Below are positions 17,533 through 26,341 of a stretch of DNA of 64,000 nt, piece by piece. The notes beneath the pieces were generated by a model that was given only the letters and a program-made list of their open reading frames with translations, ran no database searches and was not told the DNA's origin. The translations under genes and the position numbers were made by a program. How positions within the stretch are numbered: the first letter of the stretch is position 1; each line of letters begins with the position of its first letter. Origin of the DNA: Streptococcus mitis (GTDB taxonomy: Bacteria > Bacillota > Bacilli > Lactobacillales > Streptococcaceae); contig NZ_JPFV01000013.1 in assembly GCF_000722685.1 (NCBI RefSeq), forward strand, positions 1-64,000, in the 5' to 3' direction.

Positions 17533-18978
17533 ATGATTAAGATTGAAACCGTATTAGATATATTAAAGAAAGATGGTCTCTTCCGCGAGATTATCGACCA
17601 AGGACATTATCACTACAACTATAGCCATGTCGTATTTGACACCATCTGCTATGACAGTCGTAAGGCCAAAGAAAAGAGCCTCTTTTTCGTCAAGGGTGCT
17701 GCCTTTAAGAAGGAATTTCTTCTTTCAGCTATCTCTCAAGGCCTCGGTTGGTATGTGGCTGAAAAAGATTATGAGGTTGGTATTCCTGCTATTATCGTCA
17801 GCGATATCAAGAAAGCCATGAGTTTGGTAGCTATGGAATTTTATGGAAATCCACAGGAAAAACTCAAACTCCTTGCCTTTACTGGTACTAAGGGTAAAAC
17901 AACAGCAGCCTATTTCGCCTATAACATCTTATCTCAAGGGCACCGACCTGCTATGCTCTCGACTATGAATACAACTCTAGATGGCAAGACTTTCTTTAAG
18001 TCAGCATTGACAACTCCTGAGAGCATTGACCTCTTTGACATGATGAATCAAGCTGTGCAAAATGACCGTACCCACCTCATCATGGAAGTATCCAGTCAAG
18101 CCTATCTGGTCAAACGTGTCTATGGCCTAACCTTTGATGTGGGAGTTTTCCTCAATATCAGCCCAGACCATATCGGCCCGATTGAACACCCTAGCTTTGA
18201 AGACTACTTCTACCACAAACGTCTCTTGATGGAAAATAGCCGAGCAGTTGTCATTAACAGTGATATGGACCATTTTTCAATCTTAAAGGAACAAGTAGAA
18301 AATCAAGAGCATGACTTCTATGGTAGCCAGTCAAGTAATCAAATCGAAAACTCCAAAGCATTTAGCTTCTCAGCTACTGGTAAACTCTCTGGTGATTATG
18401 ATATCCAACTAATTGGTCACTTCAACCAAGAAAATGCCGTTGCTGCAGGACTTGCTTGTCTCCGTCTCGGAGCTAGTCTTGAGGACATCAAAAAAGGAAT
18501 CGCTTCAACCCGAGTTCCTGGTCGTATGGAAGTCCTCACCCAGAAAAATGGAGCCAAGGTCTTCATCGACTATGCCCACAATGGGGATAGTCTGAAAAAA
18601 CTCATCAATGTGGTTGAAACTCATCAAACTGGAAAAATTGCTCTGGTTCTGGGTTCGACAGGAAATAAGGGAGAAAGTCGTCGTAAGGACTTTGGACTTC
18701 TCCTCAATCAACACCCTGAGATTCAAGTCTTTTTGACTGCTGATGACCCCAACTATGAAGACCCAATGGCCATTGCGGATGAAATTAGTAGCTATATCAA
18801 TCATCCTGTTGAAAAAATTGCGGATCGCCAAGAAGCCATCAAGGCAGCTATGGCTATCACAAATCACGAATTAGATGCAGTTATTATTGCTGGTAAGGGA
18901 GCAGATTGCTACCAAATCGTTCAAGGAAAGAAAGAAACCTATCCAGGTGATGCAGCCGTCGCAGAAAATTATTTATAA
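17533..18978 (+). CDS. murE: UDP-MurNAc-tripeptide synthetase MurE (L-lysine type)
   Basis: MurE adds the third residue, here L-lysine, to UDP-MurNAc-L-Ala-D-Glu in the cytoplasm. The 481-residue length fits Gram-positive cocci. The ATP loop is [13 protein letters not shown] near residue 118, NISPDHIG near 213 and VPGRMEVL near 330 are Mur-ligase marks. The substrate loop reads DDPNYEDP rather than the DNPR motif of meso-DAP enzymes, so lysine is expected. There is no good Shine-Dalgarno before the ATG. The gene is divergent from the murJ-like flippase and ends in a bidirectional hairpin. Confidence 0.96.
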   Translation: MIKIETVLDILKKDGLFREIIDQGHYHYNYSHVVFDTICYDSRKAKEKSLFFVKGAAFKKEFLLSAISQGLGWYVAEKDYEVGIPAIIVSDIKKAMSLVAMEFYGNPQEKLKLLAFTGTKGKTTAAYFAYNILSQGHRPAMLSTMNTTLDGKTFFKSALTTPESIDLFDMMNQAVQNDRTHLIMEVSSQAYLVKRVYGLTFDVGVFLNISPDHIGPIEHPSFEDYFYHKRLLMENSRAVVINSDMDHFSILKEQVENQEHDFYGSQSSNQIENSKAFSFSATGKLSGDYDIQLIGHFNQENAVAAGLACLRLGASLEDIKKGIASTRVPGRMEVLTQKNGAKVFIDYAHNGDSLKKLINVVETHQTGKIALVLGSTGNKGESRRKDFGLLLNQHPEIQVFLTADDPNYEDPMAIADEISSYINHPVEKIADRQEAIKAAMAITNHELDAVIIAGKGADCYQIVQGKKETYPGDAAVAENYL

Positions 18979-19021
18979 GATAGAAAAATCAAGGGAAATG
19001 AAACCCTTGATTTTTTCTATC
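18979..19021. terminator. bidirectional terminator between murE and the csbD-like gene
   Basis: A 17-bp stem with an 8-base loop and A/T-rich ends (18979-18995 with 19004-19021) lies between two convergent genes, so it can stop transcription both ways. Confidence 0.9.
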
Positions 19022-19022
19022 T

Positions 19023-19214
19023 TTATTTAAAAGCGTTTTTCAAGCCTTCAACGGCACCTTCTACAGCACCTTTAGCATCTTCAACTACTTCTTTTGCCTT
19101 AGCAACTGTCTTTTCTACAGCACCTTCTGCTTCAGTTTTGCTATCCCCAGTAACTTTACCAAATCCTTCTTTGATAGCGCCTGTTGCTTGTTCCAATTTG
19201 TTTTCAAGTGACAT
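19023..19214 (-). CDS. CsbD-like small stress protein
   Basis: A 63-residue hydrophilic protein rich in Ala, Glu, Lys and Val with repeated [10 protein letters not shown] and [18 protein letters not shown] segments, typical of the CsbD family (general stress proteins of unknown mechanism). It is expected to be an amphipathic helix bundle or largely unstructured. The ATG at 19214 is preceded by AAAGGAGACA. It is monocistronic and convergent to murE. An imperfect palindrome around ACCGGT upstream may be an operator. Confidence 0.85.
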   Translation of the reverse strand: MSLENKLEQATGAIKEGFGKVTGDSKTEAEGAVEKTVAKAKEVVEDAKGAVEGAVEGLKNAFK

Positions 19215-19242
19215 ATGATTGTCTCCTTTAGTTTTATTCCGA

Positions 19243-19264
19243 TATGTGTTACCGGTTACATATT
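19243..19264 (-). promoter_or_regulatory. imperfect palindrome upstream of the csbD-like gene
   Basis: Centred on ACCGGT, this 22-base stretch pairs at 8 of 11 positions. It lies about 30-50 bases before the start codon, a plausible operator site. The binding protein is unknown. Confidence 0.35.
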
Positions 19265-19316
19265 AGTTTATATCGAATACTAAGGAAAGTCAAACAATGT
19301 GCTCAGAAACAAGATA

Positions 19317-19967
19317 TCAGTCCAAGTAGAAAGTTAATCTTTCCTTATCAAAATCGATAGCCAACTCATACTTTCCATCTTCATTTTGGACAATATAACC
19401 TAGGACAACTAAACTGTCCACAAAGATATCACGGCGTTTCTGCATAAGCTGGTCTTTTTTGAGAAATTTCAACAAAAAAGTCGTCATATATTTGAGAGCA
19501 TAATCAGGATTAACATCTCCCAAAATGGCATAGAGTTCCTGCTGTTTTTCTGTCAAAGGATACTGATGTTTGACCTTGTAGAAATAATTGGAAAGAGTCA
19601 TTTTTGTTCGCGCAAAGTCCGTCTTTTCAACTAAAATAGCTGCATTGGTTTGATTTCGTAATTCTGTCTCAAAACTCTGCTCCAACAAGGCTTGATAGAT
19701 CGGACTATCTTCTCTAACAAAAATCTCTTGGTCCAGTTCGAGACTATCGAGTGATTCAAGCATGGGAAGATTGAGGTAATAGCGCTTATTTTCCCGTAGA
19801 ATCAAGTCAGCCTTTATATATTCTTCCATGCGTTTATCAACTGCTAGATCTGGAAATTGAGCCTTAATTTCCCGCAAAATCACATCATCATGCTGGCCCA
19901 GATAGCGGATCAATTCTCCAAAAAAAAGCTGTCTCGTCAAACGAGATGGATTAAAAATCTGAATCAT
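19317..19967 (-). CDS. DUF1803-type hypothetical protein
   Basis: A 216-residue soluble protein that I place tentatively in the streptococcal DUF1803 family. It has no signal peptide or membrane helix. The N-terminus (MIQIFNPSRLTRQLFFGELIRYL) and the charged helical middle are the visible landmarks. No catalytic motif is apparent. Its start codon lies inside the 3' end of the upstream pseudogene (17-base overlap), so it was probably translated by coupling, and loss of the upstream frame could affect its expression. Confidence 0.7.
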   Translation of the reverse strand: MIQIFNPSRLTRQLFFGELIRYLGQHDDVILREIKAQFPDLAVDKRMEEYIKADLILRENKRYYLNLPMLESLDSLELDQEIFVREDSPIYQALLEQSFETELRNQTNAAILVEKTDFARTKMTLSNYFYKVKHQYPLTEKQQELYAILGDVNPDYALKYMTTFLLKFLKKDQLMQKRRDIFVDSLVVLGYIVQNEDGKYELAIDFDKERLTFYLD

Positions 19968-20464
19968 GAAGATTCCTTTCTTTACATTCTAACAGAGGCG
20001 ATGCTGCCAAATGACTGGGATTGGTCCCAGCTTGGTTCATAGGAACAGGCAGGCCTAGTCCTCTGTAATATTCTCTCCAAAAATCACTAATGTCCTGCTT
20101 CCCATCCCCAAATTTCATGGGAATGGTTTCAAAAATCGGTAGGATTTCTGCCATATACTGGGAACAGTAAAAACCATGTCCATCCGGATAGAAAGAAGCA
20201 TTGTAAGGAGCTTCCAGATGTTTGCAAGCTTTTTCCTTCACAGACTGGATATCCATTTCTGGGTAGACATAGAGGTCGTACAAATGATTGGACTCAAAGA
20301 AGTCTGCTGGTTCTTGACAGACTACACCAGCCTATCCACTAGAGTGGTAAATCCATCCCATCCAAATAAATGGCAACATGATTATAGTTGCCTGTGGAAG
20401 TCTGGATAGCCTGTCCCATGTCAGACTCATCTCTCACAAAAATCAAATCGCCATTTGCTAACAT
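19951..20464 (-). pseudogene. broken YiiX/YebB-like (permuted NlpC/P60) hydrolase
   Basis: The intact family is a roughly 170-residue papain-like hydrolase. Starting at the ATG at 20464 (AGGAGTGAAGC upstream), the frame reads MLANGDLIFVRDESD ... GNYNHVAIYLDG and then hits a one-base insertion within 20351-20356 (minus strand ATGGAT where ATGAT is expected). Back in frame it reads IYHSSG, then a TAG at 20332-20334 where CAG would give SSGQAG, then VVCQEPADFF and the 110-residue open remainder with the catalytic FYCSQY motif. The catalytic His (YNHVAIY) and Cys (YCSQ) codons both survive. Two independent lesions argue against a single sequencing error. Confidence 0.82.
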
Positions 20465-20479
20465 GCTTCACTCCTAGAA

Positions 20480-20503
20480 AAAAAGGAGCCGAAACTCCTT
20501 TCG
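20480..20503 (-). terminator. terminator of ppaC
   Basis: AAAGGAG and CTCCTTT pair around a 6-base loop, followed by TTTT on the minus strand. It lies between ppaC and the pseudogene. Confidence 0.8.
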
Positions 20504-20550
20504 ATATAAGTCAAACTAGACTTTCCTAATTTGAATTGACACTCAAAGTC

Positions 20551-21486
20551 TTAAGCGTTAAAGCTTTCAGTCAATTGAGGTACCACTTGTTTCTTACGTG
20601 AAACAGCACCAGCAAGGAAAGCGTGGTTGTTTTCAAGTTTGAAGTTGAAAGCTGCTTCGACCTTGTCCATGTTAGCACCGAGTGCTAGGATTTCTGAGTT
20701 TGAGTTGACGATATCTGTAATCATCAAGACAAAGTCAGAGTAGCCGTTTGCTGTGTTGGCAGCTTGCATTGCAGCTTCGATTTCTGCTTGGCGTTCCAAC
20801 ACTTCAGCGATGTCAACTGTGTTTACTTGAGCAACACGAACATTATTTCCGTTCAATTCAAAAGTTTTAGCATCGATGTCAATCAATTCTTCAGCAGATT
20901 TGCTAGCCAAGTTTGTACCAGCTTTCAACATAGCCAAACCATATTCTTCCAAGTTGACACCAGCCAATTCAGCTAATTCTGGAGCAATGACTTTATCTGT
21001 TGGGTGTGTTGTTGGTGATTTCAAAAGAAGAGTATCTGAAATCAAACCTGAAAGCATCAAACCAGCAATCTCTTTAGGAACAGCCACACCATGTTCTTTG
21101 AACATACGGTAAACGATTGAAGAAGCTGACCCAACTGGCTCCAAACGCATGTAAAGTGGACTTGCAGTCTCAAAATTAGCCACACGGTGGTGGTCTACAA
21201 CACCGTAAACTTCTACTTCAGCGATATCTGATACAGATTGTTGGAATTCATTGTGGTCAGTCAGGATAACTTGCTCTGCACCTTCTGCTTTAGCAGAAGT
21301 GATAACACGCGGTGCTTCTACATCAAAATAGTTCAAGACAAAGGCTGTTTCTTCATTTGGAGTTCCAAGGGCAACAGCTTCCGTATCCAAACCGTATGCT
21401 TCTTTTGCAAGGTAGGCAAAGGCTACAGATGACCCGATGGCATCTGAGTCTGGATTTTGGTGACCAAATACTAGAATCTTAGACAT
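20551..21486 (-). CDS. ppaC: manganese-dependent inorganic pyrophosphatase PpaC
   Basis: A family II pyrophosphatase that hydrolyses cytosolic pyrophosphate to phosphate and drives biosynthesis. The 311-residue protein has the DHH-family marks: [14 protein letters not shown] (residues 6-19), the acidic TDHNEF near 75 and VVDHHR near 97. The C-terminal substrate motif is [10 protein letters not shown] at about 296-305. The ATG at 21486 has GAGGTATTATC upstream and an extended -10 (TGCTACAAT) before that. It is monocistronic with its own terminator. Confidence 0.97.
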   Translation of the reverse strand: MSKILVFGHQNPDSDAIGSSVAFAYLAKEAYGLDTEAVALGTPNEETAFVLNYFDVEAPRVITSAKAEGAEQVILTDHNEFQQSVSDIAEVEVYGVVDHHRVANFETASPLYMRLEPVGSASSIVYRMFKEHGVAVPKEIAGLMLSGLISDTLLLKSPTTHPTDKVIAPELAELAGVNLEEYGLAMLKAGTNLASKSAEELIDIDAKTFELNGNNVRVAQVNTVDIAEVLERQAEIEAAMQAANTANGYSDFVLMITDIVNSNSEILALGANMDKVEAAFNFKLENNHAFLAGAVSRKKQVVPQLTESFNA

Positions 21487-21515
21487 GATAATACCTCATT
21501 TTGTTTATTCTCTTT

Positions 21516-21524
21516 ATTGTAGCA
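21516..21524 (-). promoter_or_regulatory. extended -10 promoter of ppaC
   Basis: The minus strand reads TGCTACAAT about 30 bases before the ppaC start, with no clear -35 box. Confidence 0.6.
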
Positions 21525-21550
21525 TTTTTTTCGCTTTTTGACAAAAGTAA

Positions 21551-21570
21551 GAGGAGTCAAAGGACTCCTC
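21551..21570 (-). terminator. terminator after the GIY-YIG gene
   Basis: GAGGAGTC and GACTCCTC form a perfect 8-bp stem with a 4-base loop. The minus strand continues TTACTTTTG. It overlaps the stop codon of the GIY-YIG gene. Confidence 0.75.
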
Positions 21571-21856
21571 ACGATTCTTCAAAATAACTGAGTAAATTTC
21601 TATCTTGATTTTCAGATAAAAATTCTTCCTTCTGTGACCTCTTCTTACGCTTGAGAAGGGCTTCAGCTGACATGGCTTCTTCCTTACTGGCAAAACCTTG
21701 AGCATAGATAAGTTTGACTGGCAAGCGTGCTCGTGTGTATTTGGCTCCCTTCCCACTATTGTGGACAGCGAGGCGTCTTCTCACATCAGTCGTATAGCCT
21801 GTATAGTAGGATCCATCACGACACTCCAGCACGTACATATAAGCCTTATGATCCAT
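21569..21856 (-). CDS. GIY-YIG nuclease domain protein (UPF0213/YhbQ-like)
   Basis: A 95-residue protein made of a single GIY-YIG domain: [32 protein letters not shown] has the YVL and YTGY pair and the catalytic Arg. The frame is open 35 codons further upstream, but the ATG at 21856 (MDHKAYMYV) overlaps the end of the methyltransferase gene by 11 bases and gives the usual family length. Homologues are stand-alone putative endonucleases without a settled role. It is the second gene of a two-gene unit, translationally coupled to the methyltransferase. Confidence 0.88.
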   Translation of the reverse strand: MDHKAYMYVLECRDGSYYTGYTTDVRRRLAVHNSGKGAKYTRARLPVKLIYAQGFASKEEAMSAEALLKRKKRSQKEEFLSENQDRNLLSYFEES

Positions 21857-22595
21857 AATAAATCTCTTCGAGTTCAGGCGTATAAGAGCCATCATCATTG
21901 TGAACAATGAGAGGTGGTAAGACCTTAAAGCCGCTTGTTGAACCATCCTTGATAGCCTCAATCAAAAGCATATTGGCTTCCTTTTCCTTTTTGGGATAGA
22001 CAAATTGCAGGCGCTTAGGAGCTAGATTATGCCGTTGTAAGGTATCCAAAATATCCAGAAGTCGATCAGGACGATGAACCATGGCCAAGCGTCCATTGGA
22101 CTTGAGAATACTTTGGGCACTACGACAGATTTCCTGCAAATTGGTCGTGATTTCGTGGCGAGCCAAAAGATAATGTTCACTCTCGTTCAAGTTGGAATGA
22201 GGATCCACCTTGAAATAGGGCGGATTACACAAAATCATATCCACCTTACTTCCCTGAATGTAAGCAGGCATATTTTTCAAATCATCACAGATGACCTGCA
22301 TCTGCTCCTCCAAGCCATTCAAACGGACAGAGCGTTCAGCCATATCTGCCAAACGCTCCTGAATCTCAACAGCCAAAATCTGTGCCTGAGTACGAGTACT
22401 GGCAAAAAGCCCCACTGCTCCATTTCCAGCGCAGAAATCCACAATCAATCCCTTCTTAGGGAAACGTGGAAAGCGTGACAAGAGAACACTATCCACCGAA
22501 TAGCTAAAAACCTCTCTATTTTGAATGATTTTAATATCTGTCGAAAAGAGCTGGTTAATGCGCTCCCCTGATTTTAATAATTGTTCTTCTTCCAT
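21846..22595 (-). CDS. SAM-dependent methyltransferase (TrmN6/YfiC-like)
   Basis: A 249-residue class I methyltransferase. The SAM-binding motif is [15 protein letters not shown] near residues 48-62 and the N6-amino methylase motif IV is NPPYF near 125. This suggests tRNA1(Val) A37 N6-methylation as in TrmN6/YfiC, though another RNA or DNA amino group is possible. The ATG at 22595 follows a near-consensus promoter by only six bases, so the mRNA appears leaderless. It overlaps the GIY-YIG gene downstream, a pairing conserved in streptococci as far as I recall. Confidence 0.87.
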   Translation of the reverse strand: MEEEQLLKSGERINQLFSTDIKIIQNREVFSYSVDSVLLSRFPRFPKKGLIVDFCAGNGAVGLFASTRTQAQILAVEIQERLADMAERSVRLNGLEEQMQVICDDLKNMPAYIQGSKVDMILCNPPYFKVDPHSNLNESEHYLLARHEITTNLQEICRSAQSILKSNGRLAMVHRPDRLLDILDTLQRHNLAPKRLQFVYPKKEKEANMLLIEAIKDGSTSGFKVLPPLIVHNDDGSYTPELEEIYYGS

Positions 22596-22601
22596 GATTC
22601 T

Positions 22602-22630
22602 ATTATAGCAAATTCATATTAACATTACAA
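22602..22630 (-). promoter_or_regulatory. promoter of the methyltransferase gene, probably leaderless
   Basis: Minus-strand TTGTAA (22625-22630) and TATAAT (22602-22607) are 17 bases apart. Six bases then lead straight into the ATG, leaving no room for a ribosome site. Confidence 0.7.
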
Positions 22631-22647
22631 AAGATAGAGGTTTCTAA

Positions 22648-23010
22648 CTAGTGCTTCTGATTCTTCAAATGTTGAAGGGCTTCCTTGGTCCAAATTGGCA
22701 TCATTCGTTTGAGAGGAGCGAAGCCGTAGTTAAAACGGTCGCTTGAAAAGCGTCTCCGTCTCGGAAACTGGTGCTTTTCTTCCTCCAAAGTGCGGATAGA
22801 AAGACTAGCTTTCCCTGTAAATTCATCTAAATCCACTACCTGAACCTGAACCTCTTCATCGACTTTCAAAGCTTCTTGGATATTTTCAATAAAGCCTGTC
22901 CGAATCTCTGAAATGTGAATCAGCCCCGTATCACCCGTCTCTAGCTCAACAAAGGCTCCGTAGGGCTGAATCCCTGTAATACGGCCCTTTAGCTTATCAC
23001 CGATTTTCAT
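22648..23010 (-). CDS. S1-domain RNA-binding protein (YabR/CvfD-like)
   Basis: A 120-residue protein with one S1 domain at residues 1-70 (IGDKLKGRITGIQPYGAFVEL ... LIHISEI) and a basic tail (FPRRRRFSSDRF) likely to help bind RNA. The frame opens 9 codons earlier, but the ATG at 23010 starts directly at the domain and lies one base after the cyclophilin stop, with GAGGAC as ribosome site. Pneumococcal relatives of this size (CvfD/YabR) are post-transcriptional regulators. The same role here is inferred from the family. Confidence 0.87.
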   Translation of the reverse strand: MKIGDKLKGRITGIQPYGAFVELETGDTGLIHISEIRTGFIENIQEALKVDEEVQVQVVDLDEFTGKASLSIRTLEEEKHQFPRRRRFSSDRFNYGFAPLKRMMPIWTKEALQHLKNQKH

Positions 23011-23011
23011 C

Positions 23012-24412
23012 TTAGTCCTCGATTTCAATTGTTTCAATCACGACATCTTCAACTGGCTTGTCCATAGCCCCTGTCTCAACAAAAGCAATATCATCCAAGA
23101 CTGCGTAAGATGCTTCATCAGCTAACTGACCAAAAACAGTGTGTCGACGGTCTAGGTGAGGTGTCCCACCTTGGTTGGCATAGATTTCTGCGATCGATTC
23201 TGGCCAACCTCCACGAGCAATTTCTTTCTTAGAATAAGGCAGATGTTGATTTTGCACGATAAAGAACTGGCTACCGTTGGTATTTGGACCAGCATTGGCC
23301 ATAGAAAGGGCACCACGGATATTGTAAAGTTCTTCTGAGAATTCATCCTCAAAAAATTCGCCGTAGATTGACTCGCCACCCATACCAGTTCCAGTTGGGT
23401 CTCCACCTTGAATCATAAAGTCCTTGATAATACGATGGAAAATGACACCATCATAGTAACCATCTTTTGAAAGAGCTACAAAGTTAGCCACTGTTTTAGG
23501 AGCATGTTCAGGGAAAAGCTTGATACGCAAGTCTCCGTGATTGGTCTTAATAGTCGCCAACGGACCTTCTACTGTTTCAATGTCTACTTGTGGGAAATGC
23601 AATTCTTTTTCTACCATACCAAATCTTTCTAAGGCATCAAAAATGCCATCTTCTTCTAATGTTTTTGTAATATAATCCGCTTTTTCTTTGATGTTATCAT
23701 GAGAAATTCCCATGGCAACGCTGATTCCAGCATAATCAAAGAGTTCCAAGTCATTCAGCCCATCTCCAAAAACCATGACGTTGTCTGGTTTCAAGCCAAG
23801 GTGTTCCACAACCTTTTCCACACCTGTCGCTTTGGAGCCTGAAATCGGCACAATATCAGACGAATGCTCATGCCAACGAACCATGCGAAGTTTGTCTGAG
23901 AGACTGTCAGGCAAGTGCAAGTCGTCTCCTTTATCTTCAAAAGTCCACATCTGATAGATGTTTTCTTTCTCATGAAAATCGGGATCCACATCTAAATCAG
24001 GATAAATTGGATTAATCGCTTCACTAATCATATCGGTGCGAGTCGATAACTTGGCATCATGACTCCCAACCAAGCCATACTCAATTCCTTCTTGCTTGGC
24101 CCAAGAGATATACTCCTCAACATCTGACTTCTCGATCTGATGTTGATAAATGATTTGACCTTTTTTATCTTCGATGTAGGCCCCATTTAAAGTCACAAAA
24201 AAGTCAGGCTTGAGTTCACGAATCTCAGGAACGACACCAAAAATCCCTCGTCCAGAAGCAATACCCGTCAAAATTCCTTTCTCACGTAATTGCTTAAAAA
24301 CAGTTGGGATTGAAGCTGGAATAAAACCTGTCTTGGAATTTCTCAATGTATCATCAATATCAAAAAAGACAATCTTAATCTTTTTTGCCTTGTATCTTAA
24401 TTTCGCATCCAT
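23012..24412 (-). CDS. HAD-family phosphatase fused to cyclophilin PPIase
   Basis: A 466-residue two-domain cytoplasmic protein. Residues 1-265 are a Cof-type HAD hydrolase: [11 protein letters not shown] is motif [12 protein letters not shown] and [11 protein letters not shown] are the later motifs with the catalytic Asp residues. Residues about 275-460 are a cyclophilin ([29 protein letters not shown]), which isomerises peptidyl-proline bonds. I recall the same fusion in pneumococcus, so it is not an assembly artefact. The HAD substrate is unknown. The ribosome site is GAGGTAGTGAT and the promoter has an extended -10. It is cotranscribed with the S1 gene. Confidence 0.92.
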   Translation of the reverse strand: MDAKLRYKAKKIKIVFFDIDDTLRNSKTGFIPASIPTVFKQLREKGILTGIASGRGIFGVVPEIRELKPDFFVTLNGAYIEDKKGQIIYQHQIEKSDVEEYISWAKQEGIEYGLVGSHDAKLSTRTDMISEAINPIYPDLDVDPDFHEKENIYQMWTFEDKGDDLHLPDSLSDKLRMVRWHEHSSDIVPISGSKATGVEKVVEHLGLKPDNVMVFGDGLNDLELFDYAGISVAMGISHDNIKEKADYITKTLEEDGIFDALERFGMVEKELHFPQVDIETVEGPLATIKTNHGDLRIKLFPEHAPKTVANFVALSKDGYYDGVIFHRIIKDFMIQGGDPTGTGMGGESIYGEFFEDEFSEELYNIRGALSMANAGPNTNGSQFFIVQNQHLPYSKKEIARGGWPESIAEIYANQGGTPHLDRRHTVFGQLADEASYAVLDDIAFVETGAMDKPVEDVVIETIEIED

Positions 24413-24442
24413 ATCACTACCTCTTTCAATCTAACTCTTTCC

Positions 24443-24451
24443 ATTATACCA
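24443..24451 (-). promoter_or_regulatory. extended -10 promoter of the HAD-cyclophilin gene
   Basis: The minus strand reads TGGTATAAT about 30 bases before the start codon. Confidence 0.6.
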
Positions 24452-24493
24452 TAAAGTAGCTAAATCCCACATCCCCAATAAAATCCTTGTCTC

Positions 24494-24997
24494 TTATCCG
24501 AATTCCTTTACTAGATACAAAACCAAATCATCATTATTTTGGCTAGTTGCATTCATTTCCAAGGGTTGATTTCTATACCAGACACCTGTCCCATCTGGAA
24601 TGTAGCCCCGTCTGATATACAATCTCTGGGCAGGGCCATAGCCTAAGTGCAAACCTACACCAAGAGTAACCTTACTCGAAACAACCTTGACTCGTTTTTC
24701 TGCTTCTTCTAGCAGTTGATTCCCAATCCCTTGATTTCGAAAAGGCTCAAACACATTAAAATCTGATAATTCTGGATAGACTTCTGCAAAAGGACCATGT
24801 TTAGCAGAGGGCAAAATGGTAACGTAGCCCGCTACAGCACCATCAATCTCTGCAACTAAGACTTCTCTCTCCCCACTTTCCTGTTCCAGAAAATATCTAG
24901 CCAAAATTTCCTCTCTACCAGGCCAACCTTGATTCATAAATCCATGAGATAAGGATTCAATATCAGACTTAATCATATTTCTAATCGTACAATTCAT
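24494..24997 (-). CDS. GNAT family N-acetyltransferase
   Basis: A 167-residue acetyltransferase. The acetyl-CoA loop is FRNQGIGNQLLEEAEKR near residues 88-104, and YGPAQRLYIRRGYIPDGTG is the last conserved strand. The frame is open to 25033, but that region contains an extended -10 (TGCTATAAT) and its ATG would lie on top of it. The ATG at 24997 has AGGTGG upstream and is the better start. It is monocistronic, between the HAD-cyclophilin gene and the rpsR terminators. The substrate is unknown. Confidence 0.85.
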   Translation of the reverse strand: MNCTIRNMIKSDIESLSHGFMNQGWPGREEILARYFLEQESGEREVLVAEIDGAVAGYVTILPSAKHGPFAEVYPELSDFNVFEPFRNQGIGNQLLEEAEKRVKVVSSKVTLGVGLHLGYGPAQRLYIRRGYIPDGTGVWYRNQPLEMNATSQNNDDLVLYLVKEFG

Positions 24998-25031
24998 CTT
25001 TGACTTACCCACCTTTACTCTTTTTATTACC

Positions 25032-25040
25032 ATTATAGCA
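25032..25040 (-). promoter_or_regulatory. extended -10 promoter of the GNAT gene
   Basis: TGCTATAAT on the minus strand overlaps the alternative upstream ATG and therefore argues for the start at 24997. Confidence 0.6.
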
Positions 25041-25073
25041 CGCCAAGGTCAGAAAAAAACTATCTCGTGAAAA

Positions 25074-25148
25074 AAGACCCACCCGGGTCTTAATTCGCTT
25101 TCTTGTTTCCAAGCTCATGAAAAAGAGGTCCACCCGGACCTCTTTTTT
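25074..25148 (-). terminator. tandem terminators of rpsF-ssb-rpsR
   Basis: Two hairpins follow rpsR: GAGGTCC/GGACCTC with an 11-bp stem (25121-25146), then GACCC/GGGTC (25074-25091), both with the loop ACCC and a T run on the minus strand. They look like a duplicated terminator. Confidence 0.88.
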
Positions 25149-25386
25149 AATCTTCGTTTACGAAAGGCATCAAAGCCATTACGCGAGCGCGTTTGATAGC
25201 TGTTGTTACTTTACGTTGGTTTTTAGCTGAAGTTCCTGTTACACGACGTGGAAGGATTTTCCCACGTTCTGAAACGAAACGGCTAAGAAGCTCAGTATCT
25301 TTGTAATCAACATATTCAATTTTGTTTGCTGCGATGTAATCAACTTTTTTACGGCGTTTGAATCCGCCACGACGTTGTTGAGCCAT
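25147..25386 (-). CDS. rpsR: 30S ribosomal protein S18
   Basis: S18 binds the central domain of 16S rRNA as a heterodimer with S6. The 79-residue basic protein has the standard N-terminus ([15 protein letters not shown]) and the conserved [17 protein letters not shown] stretch, followed by [14 protein letters not shown] ribosome site AAAGGAGAAAA precedes the ATG at 25386. It is the last gene of the rpsF-ssb-rpsR operon and ends in two hairpins. Confidence 0.98.
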   Translation of the reverse strand: MAQQRRGGFKRRKKVDYIAANKIEYVDYKDTELLSRFVSERGKILPRRVTGTSAKNQRKVTTAIKRARVMALMPFVNED

Positions 25387-25417
25387 GTTTTTTCTCCTTT
25401 ATAATTTTAGTTGTCCA

Positions 25418-25888
25418 TTAGAATGGTAAATCATCATCTGAAATATCCAATGGATTTGTTGCTCCAAATGGATTTTCATCACGTGAAAAGTCTGGTACTG
25501 AATTTGTAGGCGCTGAATAGTTTGAACTTGGTGCAGAATAAGCTCCACCTGTATGACCTTCACGCACACTACGGCTTTCCAACATTTGGAAATTCTCAGC
25601 CACGACCTCTGTCACGTAGACACGTTGTCCTTGCTGGTTATCGTAACTACGAGTCTGGATACGACCTGTCACCCCGATAAGTGAGCCTTTTTTAGCCCAG
25701 TTAGCAAGGTTTTCAGCCTGTTGGCGCCACATAACGACATTGATAAAATCAGCCTCACGTTCGCCATTTTGACTCTTAAATGTACGGTTTACTGCAAGAG
25801 TAAAAGTCGCAACTGCTACATTTGATGGGGTATAACGTAACTCAGCGTCACGTGTCATACGCCCTACAAGTACAACATTGTTAATCAT
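25418..25888 (-). CDS. ssb: single-stranded DNA-binding protein
   Basis: SSB coats single-stranded DNA in replication and repair. The 156-residue protein has an OB fold in residues 1-105 ([35 protein letters not shown]) and a flexible Ser/Asn-rich tail ending in the acidic tip DDDLPF that binds partner proteins. Its place between rpsF and rpsR is the usual one. The competence-type SsbB is a different gene, and the long tail points to the essential SsbA form. Confidence 0.97.
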   Translation of the reverse strand: MINNVVLVGRMTRDAELRYTPSNVAVATFTLAVNRTFKSQNGEREADFINVVMWRQQAENLANWAKKGSLIGVTGRIQTRSYDNQQGQRVYVTEVVAENFQMLESRSVREGHTGGAYSAPSSNYSAPTNSVPDFSRDENPFGATNPLDISDDDLPF

Positions 25889-25899
25889 AGTTTACCTTC

Positions 25900-26190
25900 T
25901 TACGCGTCAGTTTTGACGATCATGTGACGAAGAATGTCAGCGTTGATTTTTGAAAGACGGTCAAACTCTTTAAGAGCAGCGTCGTCGTTTGCTTCAACGT
26001 TAACGATGTGGTAAAGTCCTTCACGGAAATCTTTGATTTCGTATGCAAGACGACGTTTTTCCCAAGTTTTTGATTCAACAACAGTTGCACCGTTGTCAGT
26101 CAAAATAGAGTCAAAACGTGCTACCAAAGCGTTTTTAGCTTCTTCTTCAATGTTTGGACGAATGATATAAAGAATTTCGTATTTAGCCAT
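25900..26190 (-). CDS. rpsF: 30S ribosomal protein S6
   Basis: S6 assembles with S18 on the 30S platform. The 96-residue protein starts [13 protein letters not shown] and has the family motif [21 protein letters not shown]. The first gene of the operon, it has an AAAGGAGGA ribosome site and a leader of about 70 bases after a strong promoter. In many bacteria the S6:S18 complex represses its own mRNA through this leader. That is family knowledge, and the binding motif here is not proven. Confidence 0.98.
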   Translation of the reverse strand: MAKYEILYIIRPNIEEEAKNALVARFDSILTDNGATVVESKTWEKRRLAYEIKDFREGLYHIVNVEANDDAALKEFDRLSKINADILRHMIVKTDA

Positions 26191-26258
26191 TGATATGTTC
26201 CTCCTTTTGGTCTAATGACCCCAAGACTTTGCAAGGGGTAAGTGAGGTTCGCTCACAA
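26191..26258 (-). promoter_or_regulatory. structured 5' leader of rpsF (possible S6:S18 site)
   Basis: The roughly 70-base leader can form GTGAG/CTCAC, CCCC/GGGG and GGTC/GACC stems, the last next to the ribosome site. These may be the autoregulatory element known for S6:S18 leaders, but I did not find the expected CCG bulge with confidence. Confidence 0.35.
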
Positions 26259-26264
26259 TAAACT

Positions 26265-26293
26265 ATTATACTAGAAAATAATTTTTTACGCAA
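26265..26293 (-). promoter_or_regulatory. promoter of rpsF-ssb-rpsR
   Basis: Minus-strand TTGCGT (26288-26293) and TATAAT (26265-26270) are 17 bases apart. Confidence 0.75.
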
Positions 26294-26312
26294 GTAAAAA
26301 CTCTGGAATTCG

Positions 26313-26336
26313 AAAAACGCCACATGGGCGTTTTCC
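26313..26336 (-). terminator. terminator of tseB-aspB-asnS
   Basis: AAAACGCC and GGCGTTTT pair around a 5-base loop directly after the asnS stop, with T-rich sequence following on the minus strand. Confidence 0.85.
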
Positions 26337-26341
26337 TATTC

